From the NCBI GenBank assembly GCA_002705055.1, contig PAHY01000047.1, positions 1-36,445 of the forward strand: a stretch of 36,445 bases of DNA, in the 5' to 3' direction. The stretch's first letter is position 1. Every line of letters starts with the position of its first letter. Source of the stretch: Planctomycetota bacterium. GTDB lineage: Bacteria > Planctomycetota > UBA1135. Below the pieces are notes generated by a model. The model ran no database searches. It was not told where the DNA came from and saw only the letters and a list, made by a program, of their open reading frames with translations. The position numbers and the translations under genes are program-made. Of this stretch, positions 1-9,112 are shown piece after piece.

Positions 1-892
1 GCAGCCGGTCCAGCAAGGTGTCGGCCCAGCGTCCGCGCTCGATGATGCCGGTGCCGTGTCCGTACTCATCGACCAGCAGGACGAAGGGAGCGCCTCGCGC
101 GCGGAGCAGCGGCACCCCCGCGGCGACCGGCGCCAGCTCGGGCAGGATCGGAACACCCTGCATGACATCGGCCACGGTGCGCCCCCGCGGCGCGCGCGCG
201 AGGTCGAGAATGCCGCAGACCTGCTGCTCGTGATCCAGCACCGCGGCCCAGGCCGCGCGCCGCTGGCGCAGGGCCGCCACCGCTTCCTTCAGCGGCTGAT
301 CGCGCTGGACCTGCACGACCTTGTGCAGAGGCCGCCGAATCGCCCCCGCGCGCAGAGATCCGAGCTCCAGGACCTGGTGCATCAGCCCCCGCTCCTCGTC
401 GTCGAGCATGCCCGGCGCGGTGCGTTCGAGGATGCCTCGCACCTCGTCGGAGGCCAGCGGGCGGGCGCGCTGAGCGGGGCGTGCCCAGTGGTTGCCGAGC
501 CAAGCGGCCGGGCGCTGAAACACCGTGTGCAGCAGCACGATCGGCGGCAACAGCAGACGCCCCAGCGCATCCGGGTAACGGTGGGCGAGGACCTTCGGCA
601 GGATCTCTCCGAACAGCACGATGGCCAGCACCGCGAGCACCTCGACGGTGGCTCCGGCGGCCGGCTCGAGGCCGCGCGCCCAGGCGGTTGCCAGCGCGAA
701 GTAAGAGAGGTTCAGCAGCAGGTTGCCGAACAGGATCACCGTCAGCGCCGAGACGGACTGATCGAGCAGCGGGCGCGCCCAGCGCGGCACCCTCTGCAGG
801 CCTTGGGTCCCGAGCGTGAACAGCGCGGCTTCCGCTCCGGAGAATGTCCCGGAGGCCAGCAGCAACATGACCATCGCAGGCAGCAGCTCCAT
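1..892 (-). CDS. CNNM/CorC-like DUF21 membrane protein with CBS domains (partial, 3' end outside window)
   Basis: The gene opens with ATG at 892 and reads without a stop for 297 codons to the left edge, so the C-terminus is missing. Its start shares one base with the histidine-kinase stop (TGATG), which supports translational coupling. The N-terminal third is hydrophobic and carries the DUF21 signatures FSGAEAALFTLG near residue 18 and LFGEILPKVLA near residue 95. The last 100 or so residues resemble a CBS pair and end in VDEYGHGTGII, which matches the VDEYGGTAGIV segment of CorC/HlyC-type proteins. The family comprises inner-membrane proteins linked to magnesium or cobalt efflux, where the CBS pair binds adenine nucleotides. 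The exact transported ion cannot be told here. It closes the long pilus/secretion operon, and its link to that function is unclear. Confidence 0.8.
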   Translation of the reverse strand, partial: MELLPAMVMLLLASGTFSGAEAALFTLGTQGLQRVPRWARPLLDQSVSALTVILFGNLLLNLSYFALATAWARGLEPAAGATVEVLAVLAIVLFGEILPKVLAHRYPDALGRLLLPPIVLLHTVFQRPAAWLGNHWARPAQRARPLASDEVRGILERTAPGMLDDEERGLMHQVLELGSLRAGAIRRPLHKVVQVQRDQPLKEAVAALRQRRAAWAAVLDHEQQVCGILDLARAPRGRTVADVMQGVPILPELAPVAAGVPLLRARGAPFVLLVDEYGHGTGIIERGRWADTLLDRL

Positions 893-2376
893 CACGCCTC
901 ATCCGTGAGCCGCGGGAGCTCCATGCTGACCACGAAGCCGCCGCCCTCGGCCGGGCAGGCCTCCATGCGCCCCCCGAGCTGGCGCACCGTGGCATGCGCG
1001 AGCGCGAGCCCGAGGCCGGTCCCCTGGCCGACGTCCTTCGTGGTCACGAAAGGCTCAAAGAGATGCGGCAGGAGTTCCTCGGGCACTCCGGGGCCGTTGT
1101 CCCGCACCTCGATACGGACGCGCGACTCATGCAGGGCTTCGGCCCGCAGCTGAATCTCGCCGCCCTCTTCGCCCAGCGCATCACAGGCGTTCTGAACGAG
1201 ATTGAGAATCACCGCAAAGACATCGCCCGGAGCCGCCGCGACGCGCAGGTCGGCCGGCTCGACCCGGGTTGAAAACTGGCGCGAGGCGAGTCGTCCGGAG
1301 AGGAAGGTGCCGACGTCGTCGAACACGGAGCCAAGCGCGCACTCCCCCGCTTCGGCCCGCGCCGGCGCCAGCCGCAGCAGGCGCTGGACGAGCTCTCGGA
1401 TCCGCTCGAGCGCATCCTGAATCAGCTCGCCGTAGCGCTCGGCCCGTTCGCTCGCCGCCTCCCGACGCAGGACCTCGAGGCTGTGCAGCGCGCCGGCGAG
1501 CGGTGAGTTGATCTCATGGGCCAGGCCTGCAGCCAGGGTGCCCATCGCGGCGAGGCGTTCCTGCCGGGCCGCACGTCGCTCCGCCTCGGATGCGGCGGCG
1601 GTCGCCCGCTCCACCTCGACCTCGAGCTCGGCCTGGAAGTTGGCGATCCGCTCGCGCATCTGCCGGAAGGAGTCCACCAGCCCGTCGATCTCGCGCCCGA
1701 GCCCCGGCCCCGGCAGGGCCAGCTGCGCGCGCTGGCCGCCGAAGCCCGCGGCCGCCGCCGAGAGTCGCTCCACCGGGCGGACGACCGCGCGCCCGAGGAA
1801 GACGTAGACCAGCCCGGCGCTGAGCAGGGTGGCGGCGATCGCCGCCGCGACGACGAGCGTGGGCACCGAGACGGTCACGAAAGCCTCGCGCGGCCGGACG
1901 AAGACCCCGCCCCAGATCTTGCGCGGCTCCAGCGAGAACTTCTCCTGCACGATCAGCGGCAAGCAGATGCCGCCGGCGATCAGTTCGGGCTCCAGCTCCT
2001 CGCTGGCGCGGACCATGCCGCCCAGCACCGCCTCCAAGGGAAAGTCCACCGATCGCGTCCGCGCCCCCAGCGGACTGAGGAAAGCCCCGATCGGCACCAG
2101 ATCCTCGCCGACGCGCAAGACGCGCGTGTCGACCAGCAGGACTTCCTCAAACTCGGACCAGCCGTCCCAGGCCAGGATGTCGCGCGTCTCGTTGGCCTCG
2201 CCGGATTCGAAGCGCTCCGCCAGCCGACTGCTCACCTGCTCGGCCAGCCGCCGCTTCTTGCTCTCCAGCCGCAGCTCGCGCTGCACCTTGTCGTTGGCAG
2301 TCCACCAGGCGAGCGCCCCGAGGACGACCGCATTCACTGCGAGCAGAACCAGCGTCAGCCGCAGCCTGAGCCGCAT
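892..2376 (-). CDS. Membrane sensor histidine kinase (HAMP-HisKA-HATPase_c)
   Basis: A 494-residue sensor kinase. A first membrane helix spans about residues 7-25, an extracytoplasmic sensing segment of about 140 residues follows, and a second helix spans about 171-194 and leads into a HAMP-like linker. The H-box LAHEINSPL carries the predicted phosphoryl-accepting His287. The ATPase domain shows the N-box LNLVQNACDAL (Asn396), the G1 box DNGPG (426-430), an F-box EPFVTTK and the G2 box GTGLGLA (452-458). The layout resembles NtrB/ZraS-like kinases that often act on sigma-54 activators. No response regulator is adjacent, so the partner is elsewhere. Its start lies one base after the gspF stop, so it probably belongs to the secretion/pilus operon and may regulate surface motility or secretion; that role is inferred from position only. 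Confidence 0.9.
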   Translation of the reverse strand: MRLRLRLTLVLLAVNAVVLGALAWWTANDKVQRELRLESKKRRLAEQVSSRLAERFESGEANETRDILAWDGWSEFEEVLLVDTRVLRVGEDLVPIGAFLSPLGARTRSVDFPLEAVLGGMVRASEELEPELIAGGICLPLIVQEKFSLEPRKIWGGVFVRPREAFVTVSVPTLVVAAAIAATLLSAGLVYVFLGRAVVRPVERLSAAAAGFGGQRAQLALPGPGLGREIDGLVDSFRQMRERIANFQAELEVEVERATAAASEAERRAARQERLAAMGTLAAGLAHEINSPLAGALHSLEVLRREAASERAERYGELIQDALERIRELVQRLLRLAPARAEAGECALGSVFDDVGTFLSGRLASRQFSTRVEPADLRVAAAPGDVFAVILNLVQNACDALGEEGGEIQLRAEALHESRVRIEVRDNGPGVPEELLPHLFEPFVTTKDVGQGTGLGLALAHATVRQLGGRMEACPAEGGGFVVSMELPRLTDEA

Positions 2377-2377
2377 C

Positions 2378-3520
2378 TTAGGCGTTCTGCCCGAACTGCT
2401 TCAGCAGCTCGAAGAGCGGCAGGAACAGCGCCAGCGCGATCACACCGACGACCGCCGCCATCGCGACGAGCATGATCGGCTCGAGCAACTTCAGCGCGAT
2501 GTCCAGTGCGCGCTTGTAGTTGGTCTCGTAGTTGTCCCCGACCCGCAGACACATGCGGTCGAGTTCGCCGGTTTCTTCGCCGACTTCGACCATCGAAACG
2601 ATCACGTCGTCGAAGCACTCGGTCTGTTCCAGCGAGGCGGCAATGCCCTCGCCTTCACGCACCTCCTCGCGGACCTCGTCCATGGCCTCGCGATAGACCT
2701 CGGAGGTCAGCGCACCGCGCACGATGTCGAAGGCGCGCAGGTGCGGCACGCCCGAAGCCACCAGGGTGCCGAAGGTCGTCGCGAAGCGCGAGATCTGCGA
2801 CATGCGCACCAACCCGCCGATCACGGGCAGGCGCAGGTGCACCGCGTGGTTCCAGCGGCGGAAGCCATAGGAGCGCATGTACGCGAGCTGATACACGATC
2901 ACGAGAATGATCGGGATGCCCAGGTACAGGTACCAGTAGGTGACGACGTTGGTGCTGAGGTCGATCAGGGCCTGGGTCAGGCCCGGCAGCGTAAGCCCCA
3001 TCTCCTGGAACAGCGCGTCAAACTTCGGAATGACGACCAGCATCAACGCCGTGACCACCGCGAAAGCGACGATCACGATGACGACCGGGTAGGTGAGCGC
3101 GCTGCGGGTGCGCTCGCGCAGTTCCTGCGAGCGTTCCTGGAAGTCGGCCAGGCGGTTGAGCACGGTGTCCAGCACACCGCCCGCTTCGCCGGCCTTGACC
3201 ATGTTGATGTAAAGCTCGTCGAAGACCTCGGGGTTGTCCCCCATCGCCTCGGAGAGCGGCTGACCTTCCTCGACCATCTCGGCCGAATCGATGATCGCGT
3301 CGCGGAAGCGTCCGGCCGGCCATTGGTCCGACAGGATCCGCAGGTTGCGCAGAATCGGCAACCCGGCCTCGGTCAGCGTGGCCAGCATCCGCGTGAAGCG
3401 CACGATGTGCTTGAGCGGAACCTTGCGCCGAATGCGTGAGCCTCCCGAGGACTCCGTCGAGGACGTCCGTGCAGCAGCAGGACGGGAGCTGGGTGCGACG
3501 CGGCGCTGAATGCGGGCCAT
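2378..3520 (-). CDS. gspF: Type II secretion/type IV pilus inner-membrane platform protein (GspF/PilC family)
   Basis: A 380-residue platform protein with two T2SSF domains (about residues 40-160 and 243-365) and three hydrophobic segments near 144-164, 192-214 and 349-370. Family hallmarks include GLPILRNLRIL near 53, KAGEAGG near 109 and VEVGEETGELD near 311. In this family the cytoplasmic domains contact the hexameric assembly ATPase and couple ATP hydrolysis to pilin movement. The gene follows a GspE-type ATPase by 27 bases and precedes the histidine kinase by one base. The first 35 residues are basic, serine-rich and not typical of the domain. No good Shine-Dalgarno precedes the ATG at 3520, so a start further downstream is possible. 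The sequence does not decide between secretion and pilus function. Confidence 0.93.
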   Translation of the reverse strand: MARIQRRVAPSSRPAAARTSSTESSGGSRIRRKVPLKHIVRFTRMLATLTEAGLPILRNLRILSDQWPAGRFRDAIIDSAEMVEEGQPLSEAMGDNPEVFDELYINMVKAGEAGGVLDTVLNRLADFQERSQELRERTRSALTYPVVIVIVAFAVVTALMLVVIPKFDALFQEMGLTLPGLTQALIDLSTNVVTYWYLYLGIPIILVIVYQLAYMRSYGFRRWNHAVHLRLPVIGGLVRMSQISRFATTFGTLVASGVPHLRAFDIVRGALTSEVYREAMDEVREEVREGEGIAASLEQTECFDDVIVSMVEVGEETGELDRMCLRVGDNYETNYKRALDIALKLLEPIMLVAMAAVVGVIALALFLPLFELLKQFGQNA

Positions 3521-3547
3521 CTTGGGGGGATTCCGGCGAGCGGAAGC

Positions 3548-5182
3548 TTAGTAGTTTTCGGTCTGCGTCTCGCGCAGGACCTCGTCGAGGGTCGTGCGGC
3601 CGGTCGCGGCCAGTTCCAAGGCGCGCTCGCGGAGCGTCTTCATCTTGCGCTCGCGGGCCAGTTCACGCAAAGCGATGGTGCTGGGATTCTGCAGGAACTG
3701 TTCACGAAGGCCGTCGTCCATCGGCAGAATCTCATAGATGGCGGTCCGGCCGCTGTAACCGGTGAAGTGGCAAGCTTCGCAGCCTTTTCCGCGATAGAAC
3801 GGCTGATCGCCGGTGATTCCGGCCTTGCGCAGCTGTTCGGGATCGGGGTCGTGCGTCGCGCCACACTCCGAGCAGACCGTGCGCAGCAGGCGCTGGGCAA
3901 CGATGCCCTCGATGGTCGCTGCCAGCAGGAAGGGCTCCACTCCCAGGTCGATCATCCGGGTGACGGTGGAGGGCGCATCGTTGGTGTGCAGCGTGGACAA
4001 CACCAGGTGACCGGTCAGCGAGGCTTCGACCGCGATCTGGGCAGTCTCCGGGTCGCGGATCTCACCGACCAGGATGATGTCCGGGTCCTGGCGCAGCATG
4101 GTGCGCAGCACCCGCGAATAGTTGACGCCGATCTCGTCATTGACCGGCACCTGCACGATGCCATCGAGGTCGTATTCGACCGGATCCTCGACCGTGAGGA
4201 TCTTGGTGTCGGGCTCGTTCACGCTGTGCAGCAGCGAGTAGAGCGTGGTGGTCTTACCGGAACCCGTTGGGCCGGTGACCAGCACGATGCCGTGCGGCAG
4301 ACGCACGAACTTGCCCAGCTGCTCGGCTTCTTCGGGAAGCAGGCCGAGCTGCGTCAGATCGAGGCGCAGTGACTTGCGGTCGAGCACGCGCAGCACGGTG
4401 CTCTCGCCCCCTTGAATCGGCACCGTCGAAACCCGGAAGTCGATCGGCCGGCCATCCACGACCAGCTCGATGCGACCATCCTGCGGCAGCCGCGTCTCGG
4501 AGATATCGAGATTGGCCAGCACCTTGATGCGCGAGATCAGCGCGGTCGCGAGGTGCGGCGGCGGCGGGTCGACTTCGTAGAGCACGCCGTCGACGCGCAT
4601 GCGGATGCGGAACTCGCCCTGGTACGGCTCGAAGTGGATGTCGGCCGCGCCGTCGCGCACCGCGCGGGTGAGCAGCGACTCGAGCAGGCGCACGATCGGC
4701 GCCGCTTCACCCGCTTCGGTCTCGGCGGCGACCTGCTTCTCGGCGCGCTTCTGATAGGCCTGCTCGACGGCGTCCGCCAAGGCTGCGGGCGCGGCGAGCA
4801 CGATCTCGAGCGGATAACCGGTCAGAGCCTCGAGGTCGCCGAGCAGCGGCAGGACTTCCGGGTCGGCCACCGCGATGCGCAAGCGGCCGTCCTGGACGGC
4901 CAGGGGCAGCGCCCCGAAGGCGCGCGCCGTCCCGGCATCGACCATCGAGACCGCGTCCTCGGACGGCTTCAGCGCCCCCGCCGGCAGCCATTCGAGCCCC
5001 TTCTGAATAGCGATCGCCCGCGACAGATCCTCTTCGCTGATCTGTTCGCGGTCGAGCAGGATCTGGCCGATCCGGCCGCCGCTGCGGCGCTGTTCGGCCA
5101 ACGCCGCCTGCAGCTGGCCCATGCGCAGCACGCCGAGATCGACGAGGATCCGGCCGAGCTGTCGGGGGTCGGGTGTGGGCAT
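3548..5182 (-). CDS. gspE: GspE/PilB-type assembly ATPase (copy 1)
   Basis: A 544-residue hexameric assembly ATPase. An MshEN-like N-terminal domain (about 1-140) contains the LGRILVDLGVL and GRIGQILLDREQIS repeats. The core carries Walker A GPTGSGKT (304-311), an Asp-box region near 335, a Walker B/His-box stretch with ILVGEIRD (370-377) and HLVLSTLHTNDA (392-403). A zinc-binding tetracysteine lies at Cys437, Cys440, Cys468 and Cys471, as expected for GspE/PilB. These enzymes power extension of pili or pseudopili from the cytoplasmic side. The gene sits between pilT (3-base gap) and gspF, the canonical motor/platform neighbourhood. All visible catalytic motifs are intact. The symbol is a family-level choice; PilB is equally possible. 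Confidence 0.93.
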   Translation of the reverse strand: MPTPDPRQLGRILVDLGVLRMGQLQAALAEQRRSGGRIGQILLDREQISEEDLSRAIAIQKGLEWLPAGALKPSEDAVSMVDAGTARAFGALPLAVQDGRLRIAVADPEVLPLLGDLEALTGYPLEIVLAAPAALADAVEQAYQKRAEKQVAAETEAGEAAPIVRLLESLLTRAVRDGAADIHFEPYQGEFRIRMRVDGVLYEVDPPPPHLATALISRIKVLANLDISETRLPQDGRIELVVDGRPIDFRVSTVPIQGGESTVLRVLDRKSLRLDLTQLGLLPEEAEQLGKFVRLPHGIVLVTGPTGSGKTTTLYSLLHSVNEPDTKILTVEDPVEYDLDGIVQVPVNDEIGVNYSRVLRTMLRQDPDIILVGEIRDPETAQIAVEASLTGHLVLSTLHTNDAPSTVTRMIDLGVEPFLLAATIEGIVAQRLLRTVCSECGATHDPDPEQLRKAGITGDQPFYRGKGCEACHFTGYSGRTAIYEILPMDDGLREQFLQNPSTIALRELARERKMKTLRERALELAATGRTTLDEVLRETQTENY

Positions 5183-5185
5183 GGT

Positions 5186-6253
5186 CTAGCCGCCGAGCCG
5201 CTGCACCAGGTCTGCGGGGTACTGAGCCGAGCCCAGAGCCACCTCGCGGGTGATCGTCCCGGCCTGGACGAGTTCGTACAGATGCTCGTCGAGCAGCTGC
5301 ATGCCCAGGCGCTTCTGCGTCTGCATGACCGAGCCGATCTTGAAGGTCTCGCCCTTCCGGATGTGGTTTTCGATCGCCGAGTTGCGCACCATGATCTCGA
5401 AGGCCGCGACGCGGCCATGGCCATCGGCGCGGGGCAGCAGCACCTGCGACACCACGGCCTGCAGCGAGACCGAGAGCTGGGCGCGCACCTGCTCCTGCTG
5501 GTTCTCCGGATACTGGTCAATGATCCGGTCAACGGTGCGTGCCGCGCCGGTCGTGTGCAAGGTGCCCAGCACCAAGTGACCGGTTTCCGCAGCGGTGATC
5601 GCCGCCGAGGTCGTCTCCAGGTCACGCATCTCACCCAGCATGATCACGTCCGGGTCCTGACGCAGAACCCGGCGCAGGCCTTCGCCGAAGTTGACGACGT
5701 CGTCGCCGATCTCGCGCTGGTTGATGACCGCCTTGTGCGACTCATGGAAGAATTCGATCGGATCTTCCAGCGTCATGATGTGGCAAGGGTGCGAGATGTT
5801 GATCTCGTGGATCAGCGCCGCGAGCGTGGTCGTCTTACCCGAACCGGTCGGGCCGGTGACCAGGATCATGCCGCGCGGCAGGTGGGCCAGGCTGCGCAGC
5901 ACCGGCGGCGCGCCGATCTCATCGAAGCTCAGTCGATTCTGCGGCACGCGACGCAGGACCAGCGCGTAGGAGCCCTTCTGCTTGAAGACGCTGGCGCGGT
6001 AGCGGTCGCCTTCGAAGGGAAAGCCGAAGTCACAGCTGCCGGAATCCATCAGCTCCTGATGGCGATGATCCGGCGTCAGCTCCATGCAGATCGCCTTGGC
6101 CTGATCCTCCGAGACGTCCTCCGCTGTGATGGGCACCAGCTCGCCGGAGGCGCGCATCGCCGGCGGGCGGTTGGCCCCCATGTGGAGGTCAGAAGCGTCA
6201 TTGGATGCGACAACGCGCAACCAATCCTGGAGCATGGCGGGTACGAAACTCAT
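5186..6253 (-). CDS. pilT: Twitching-motility retraction ATPase PilT
   Basis: A 355-residue PilT/PilU-family ATPase. It has the short PAS-like N-domain with SDLHMGANRPPAMR (21-34), Walker A GPTGSGKT (134-141), a Walker B/His-box region around PDVIMLGEMRDLET (201-214) and HLVLGTLHTTGAARTVDRII. The usual C-terminal AIRNLIRE motif appears as the variant AIENHIRKGE. It lacks the tetracysteine of GspE and PilB, as expected for the retraction branch. PilT depolymerises pili, so its presence argues that this operon serves retractile type IV pili rather than only secretion. Its ATG overlaps the stop of the upstream ATPase by 4 bases (ATGA), and a second GspE-like gene follows after 3 bases. Confidence 0.94.
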   Translation of the reverse strand: MSFVPAMLQDWLRVVASNDASDLHMGANRPPAMRASGELVPITAEDVSEDQAKAICMELTPDHRHQELMDSGSCDFGFPFEGDRYRASVFKQKGSYALVLRRVPQNRLSFDEIGAPPVLRSLAHLPRGMILVTGPTGSGKTTTLAALIHEINISHPCHIMTLEDPIEFFHESHKAVINQREIGDDVVNFGEGLRRVLRQDPDVIMLGEMRDLETTSAAITAAETGHLVLGTLHTTGAARTVDRIIDQYPENQQEQVRAQLSVSLQAVVSQVLLPRADGHGRVAAFEIMVRNSAIENHIRKGETFKIGSVMQTQKRLGMQLLDEHLYELVQAGTITREVALGSAQYPADLVQRLGG

Positions 6254-7947
6254 GCGGCGGGTTGGGCCGGGGGTTCAGGATCGACGTCCGGGACCTCGAT
6301 GTCGGCCTCCGAGTCCTCTTCGACGACCATCGAGGTCACGCGCAGCAATTCCTGCACAGTGGTTTTGCCGGCGCGCACTTTCGACTCGACATCGGCGCCG
6401 AGCGGCGTCCAGGTGTCGCCCCGGCGCGCCTCGGCTACGAAAGCACCGCCATCCGCGGACTGGAACAGCGATTCACGCAGGCGCTCGCTCATGCCCAGCC
6501 ACTCGAAGGCGCCCAGGCGACCGCGGTAGCCGCTGCGGGTGCACTCGTTGCAGCCACGGGCGTGGAACAGCTTGGACCCTTCCGGCAGCTTGAGCAGCTG
6601 GCGCTCGAGCGGGGTGGCCTCTTCTTCGACCTTGCAGGCGTCGCAGAGCCGGCGCACCAGGCGCTGGGCCAGGACGCCCTGCAGCGAGGTGGCGACCAGG
6701 AAGGGCGGCACGCCCATATCCAGCAGTCGCGTCGCAGCCGAGGGCGCGTCATTGGTGTGCACCGTGCTGAACACCAGGTGCCCGGTCAGCGAGGCCTGAA
6801 TGGCGACTTCGGCGGTCTCCTTGTCGCGGATCTCACCGACCAGCACGACGTTGGGCGCCTGACGCAGGAATGCCTTCAGGACGCGGGCGAAGTCCAGCCC
6901 GATCCGCGGCGCCACCTGCACCTGGTTGATGCCCTTGATGCGGTATTCGACCGGATCCTCGACCGTGAGGATCTTGCGGTCGGCCCGGTTGAGCGTCTGC
7001 AGCGCCGCGTAAAGCGTGGTCGTCTTGCCCGAGCCGGTCGGCCCGGTGACCAGGAAGATGCCGTTCGGACGATCGATGACGTCGCGGAACCAGCTCAGCG
7101 CCGAAGGTGTCATGCCCAGGTCTTCGAGCGAGAGCAGGTTGGCCTCGCGGTCGAGCAGACGCATGACCACCGACTCGCCGTGGTTGGTGGGCACGACCGA
7201 GACACGCACGTCGAGCTCGCGCTCTGCGGCGCGATGTTCGATTCGGCCATCCTGAGGCTTGCGCTTCTCGGCGATGTCGAGGCCCGCGTTGACCTTGACG
7301 TGCGAGATCAGCGGCGCATGCAGGTCGACGGGGTGCTCGGCGGCGACGACCAGATGACCATCGATGCGATAACGCACCTGCACCTTGGTCGAGAACGGCT
7401 CGATGTGAATATCCGAGGCGCGCCGCTTGACGGCTTCCTCGAACATCCGGTGCACCAAGCGCACGACCGGCGACTCTTCAAAATCGCCGACCTCGACTTC
7501 CTCCTGCTTGCCGCCGCCGTCGCGCGGCCCGTAGGCGCGTTCGAGGGCGCCGCGCAAGGCGCTGGGCGATGCGATCGCCAGCGCAACCGGGGCGTCCAGC
7601 AGAAAGCCGAGCGTGTCGGAGACCACCGCTTTCTCGGGATCCCCCACCGCGACGATGACGCGCCCTTCCTTTTCGGCTACCGGGATGGCCTCGAGCTCCC
7701 AGGCGGAGTTGCCGGAGAGTCGCTCGGTCAGACGGGCCGGGGGCGTCTTCCCTTCCAGATCAACGAAGGGCAGCCGCGCCTGCTTGGCGAGCGCGCGATG
7801 GACCGTGACTTCATCACAGGCCCGCTGCTCGATCAGAATCAGGCCCAACGGACGGTTGCGCGTCTTTTGCGCAGCGAGAGCCTCGCGCAGGGCCTCGTCG
7901 GTGATCGCGCCTTGCGCGAGAAGCAGCTCGCCGAGTTTCGATCGCAC
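6250..7947 (-). CDS. gspE: GspE/PilB-type assembly ATPase (copy 2)
   Basis: A 565-residue paralogue of the ATPase at 3548-5182, with a GTG start at 7947. It has an MshEN-like N-domain with LGELLLAQGAIT, Walker A GPTGSGKT (302-309), VVLVGEIRD (367-375), HLVFSTVHTNDA and a tetracysteine at Cys435, Cys438, Cys466 and Cys469. The stretch before Walker B is RQAPN instead of the usual RQDPD seen in the sister gene. The Cys pairs are separated by an insert rich in charged residues, and the C-terminus ends in an acidic Pro/Ala tail. Two extension-type ATPases in one operon with a single visible platform protein imply either two machines or alternative motors on one machine. The stop overlaps the pilT start (ATGA). 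Confidence 0.92.
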   Translation of the reverse strand: MRSKLGELLLAQGAITDEALREALAAQKTRNRPLGLILIEQRACDEVTVHRALAKQARLPFVDLEGKTPPARLTERLSGNSAWELEAIPVAEKEGRVIVAVGDPEKAVVSDTLGFLLDAPVALAIASPSALRGALERAYGPRDGGGKQEEVEVGDFEESPVVRLVHRMFEEAVKRRASDIHIEPFSTKVQVRYRIDGHLVVAAEHPVDLHAPLISHVKVNAGLDIAEKRKPQDGRIEHRAAERELDVRVSVVPTNHGESVVMRLLDREANLLSLEDLGMTPSALSWFRDVIDRPNGIFLVTGPTGSGKTTTLYAALQTLNRADRKILTVEDPVEYRIKGINQVQVAPRIGLDFARVLKAFLRQAPNVVLVGEIRDKETAEVAIQASLTGHLVFSTVHTNDAPSAATRLLDMGVPPFLVATSLQGVLAQRLVRRLCDACKVEEEATPLERQLLKLPEGSKLFHARGCNECTRSGYRGRLGAFEWLGMSERLRESLFQSADGGAFVAEARRGDTWTPLGADVESKVRAGKTTVQELLRVTSMVVEEDSEADIEVPDVDPEPPAQPAA

Positions 7948-7948
7948 T

Positions 7949-9112
7949 TTAGCGGCGCACCATGGCGCTGACTTTGATCTCGCGGGGTGGCAGCGCCTCG
8001 TCGTCCGGGAAGCTGATCATCAGCCGGCCGCCGTGACGCCCAATGGGCGCGTCCTCGGCGAGCTGGAAGCGCACGATCCACTCGCGACCGACTTCCTTCT
8101 CGACCAGCTTCCAGCTGAAGTACTCGGGGCCCGCGAACTCAATCTTGGGCTCGGGCAGCGTGACGGTGGGATCGCTGGCCAGGATCTTGACCTGACGCTT
8201 GGTGAGCGTGCCCTCGGTGACCGCACCGAACTTGAGGAACTCCTCGGGCGCGTACTGCACCGGGCCGACGATGTTGGCGTAGAGGTGCACCTCGAGGTCG
8301 CGATCCAGGGTGGTCTCCGCCTGAATGCTGCGCATGAACACGCCCGCCGGAGCCTGGCCGTTGAGCTTAATGTTCAGATAACGCACCTGACGGCCGTCCC
8401 CCAGCATCTGCGTCTCAGCATCGACCTCGACTTCGACGCCCTGCGGCACGAGCTTCCAGGACTTGATCTCGAAGGCTTCGCGCCCCGTGACTTTGACGCG
8501 CTGGGTCGCCGGCTGTTCGGCGAGATTGCGCACCAGCTGCTGCCCGAAGCGTACGGTGCCCGGGCTGATCTCGAAGTGACGTCGAATGAAGGCCTGCAGA
8601 TTCAGCGTGATCGGCAGGTTCATGGCATTGCCCATGACCCGAATTGTCGATGTCTTGGTGTTGAGGTACTGCGCCGCGTTGAAGGTGCCCACGACCGCCC
8701 CTTTCGCCCCCGCCTTGATCGGGGTGTTGATCGGGTACGGCTTGCCTTCCACCTCAAGAGAGACCTCGCTGCAGCCGCAGGAGGCGTCCATGCCGGTGAT
8801 CGTGACCGGATCCGGGCCTTCGACCACGAAGGGGAAGCGGATCTCGGTGGTGTTCTCCTGGTAGATGACGCCCAGATCCAGGTCCAGGAACTCAAACTGA
8901 ACTCGGCTGCGCGAGCCGCCCTGGACGCTCTGCAGGGACTCGCCGATCGGCTTGGTCGAGGTCTCGGCGGTGAGCCGCGCCCCGTCGGGGGCCGAGCTGT
9001 CCTGAGCGGCCGAGGTGGCCGGAGTCTGGCCCTCGGTCTCCGGCGATTCGTCAGAACCGCCGCAGGCGACCAGCAGGCAGGGAAGGAGGAGGAGCAGGCG
9101 GGCGAGTTTCAT
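7949..9112 (-). CDS. DUF1573-family lipoprotein A
   Basis: A 387-residue exported lipoprotein: the signal is short and hydrophobic and the lipobox LLVAC places the lipidated Cys at 17. A low-complexity Ser/Thr/Glu linker (about 20-65) precedes a DUF1573-like beta-sandwich whose signature ITGMDASCGCSEV has Cys112 and Cys114. DUF1573 domains are immunoglobulin-like and common in Planctomycetota and Bacteroidota, but without a settled function. The stop is one base before the GTG of the downstream GspE-type ATPase, and the start overlaps the stop of DUF1573 lipoprotein B (ATGA), so the pair is cotranscribed with the pilus/secretion motors. A periplasmic or outer-membrane structural role in that machine is a reasonable inference, not shown. 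Confidence 0.85.
   Translation of the reverse strand: MKLARLLLLLPCLLVACGGSDESPETEGQTPATSAAQDSSAPDGARLTAETSTKPIGESLQSVQGGSRSRVQFEFLDLDLGVIYQENTTEIRFPFVVEGPDPVTITGMDASCGCSEVSLEVEGKPYPINTPIKAGAKGAVVGTFNAAQYLNTKTSTIRVMGNAMNLPITLNLQAFIRRHFEISPGTVRFGQQLVRNLAEQPATQRVKVTGREAFEIKSWKLVPQGVEVEVDAETQMLGDGRQVRYLNIKLNGQAPAGVFMRSIQAETTLDRDLEVHLYANIVGPVQYAPEEFLKFGAVTEGTLTKRQVKILASDPTVTLPEPKIEFAGPEYFSWKLVEKEVGREWIVRFQLAEDAPIGRHGGRLMISFPDDEALPPREIKVSAMVRR

Noticed and set aside
4412..6529. 705-codon plus-strand frame across the ATPase and pilT genes
   Set aside because: It is antisense to pilT and GspE copy 1, whose complete domain motifs are on the minus strand. Long open frames opposite genes are expected at this GC content.
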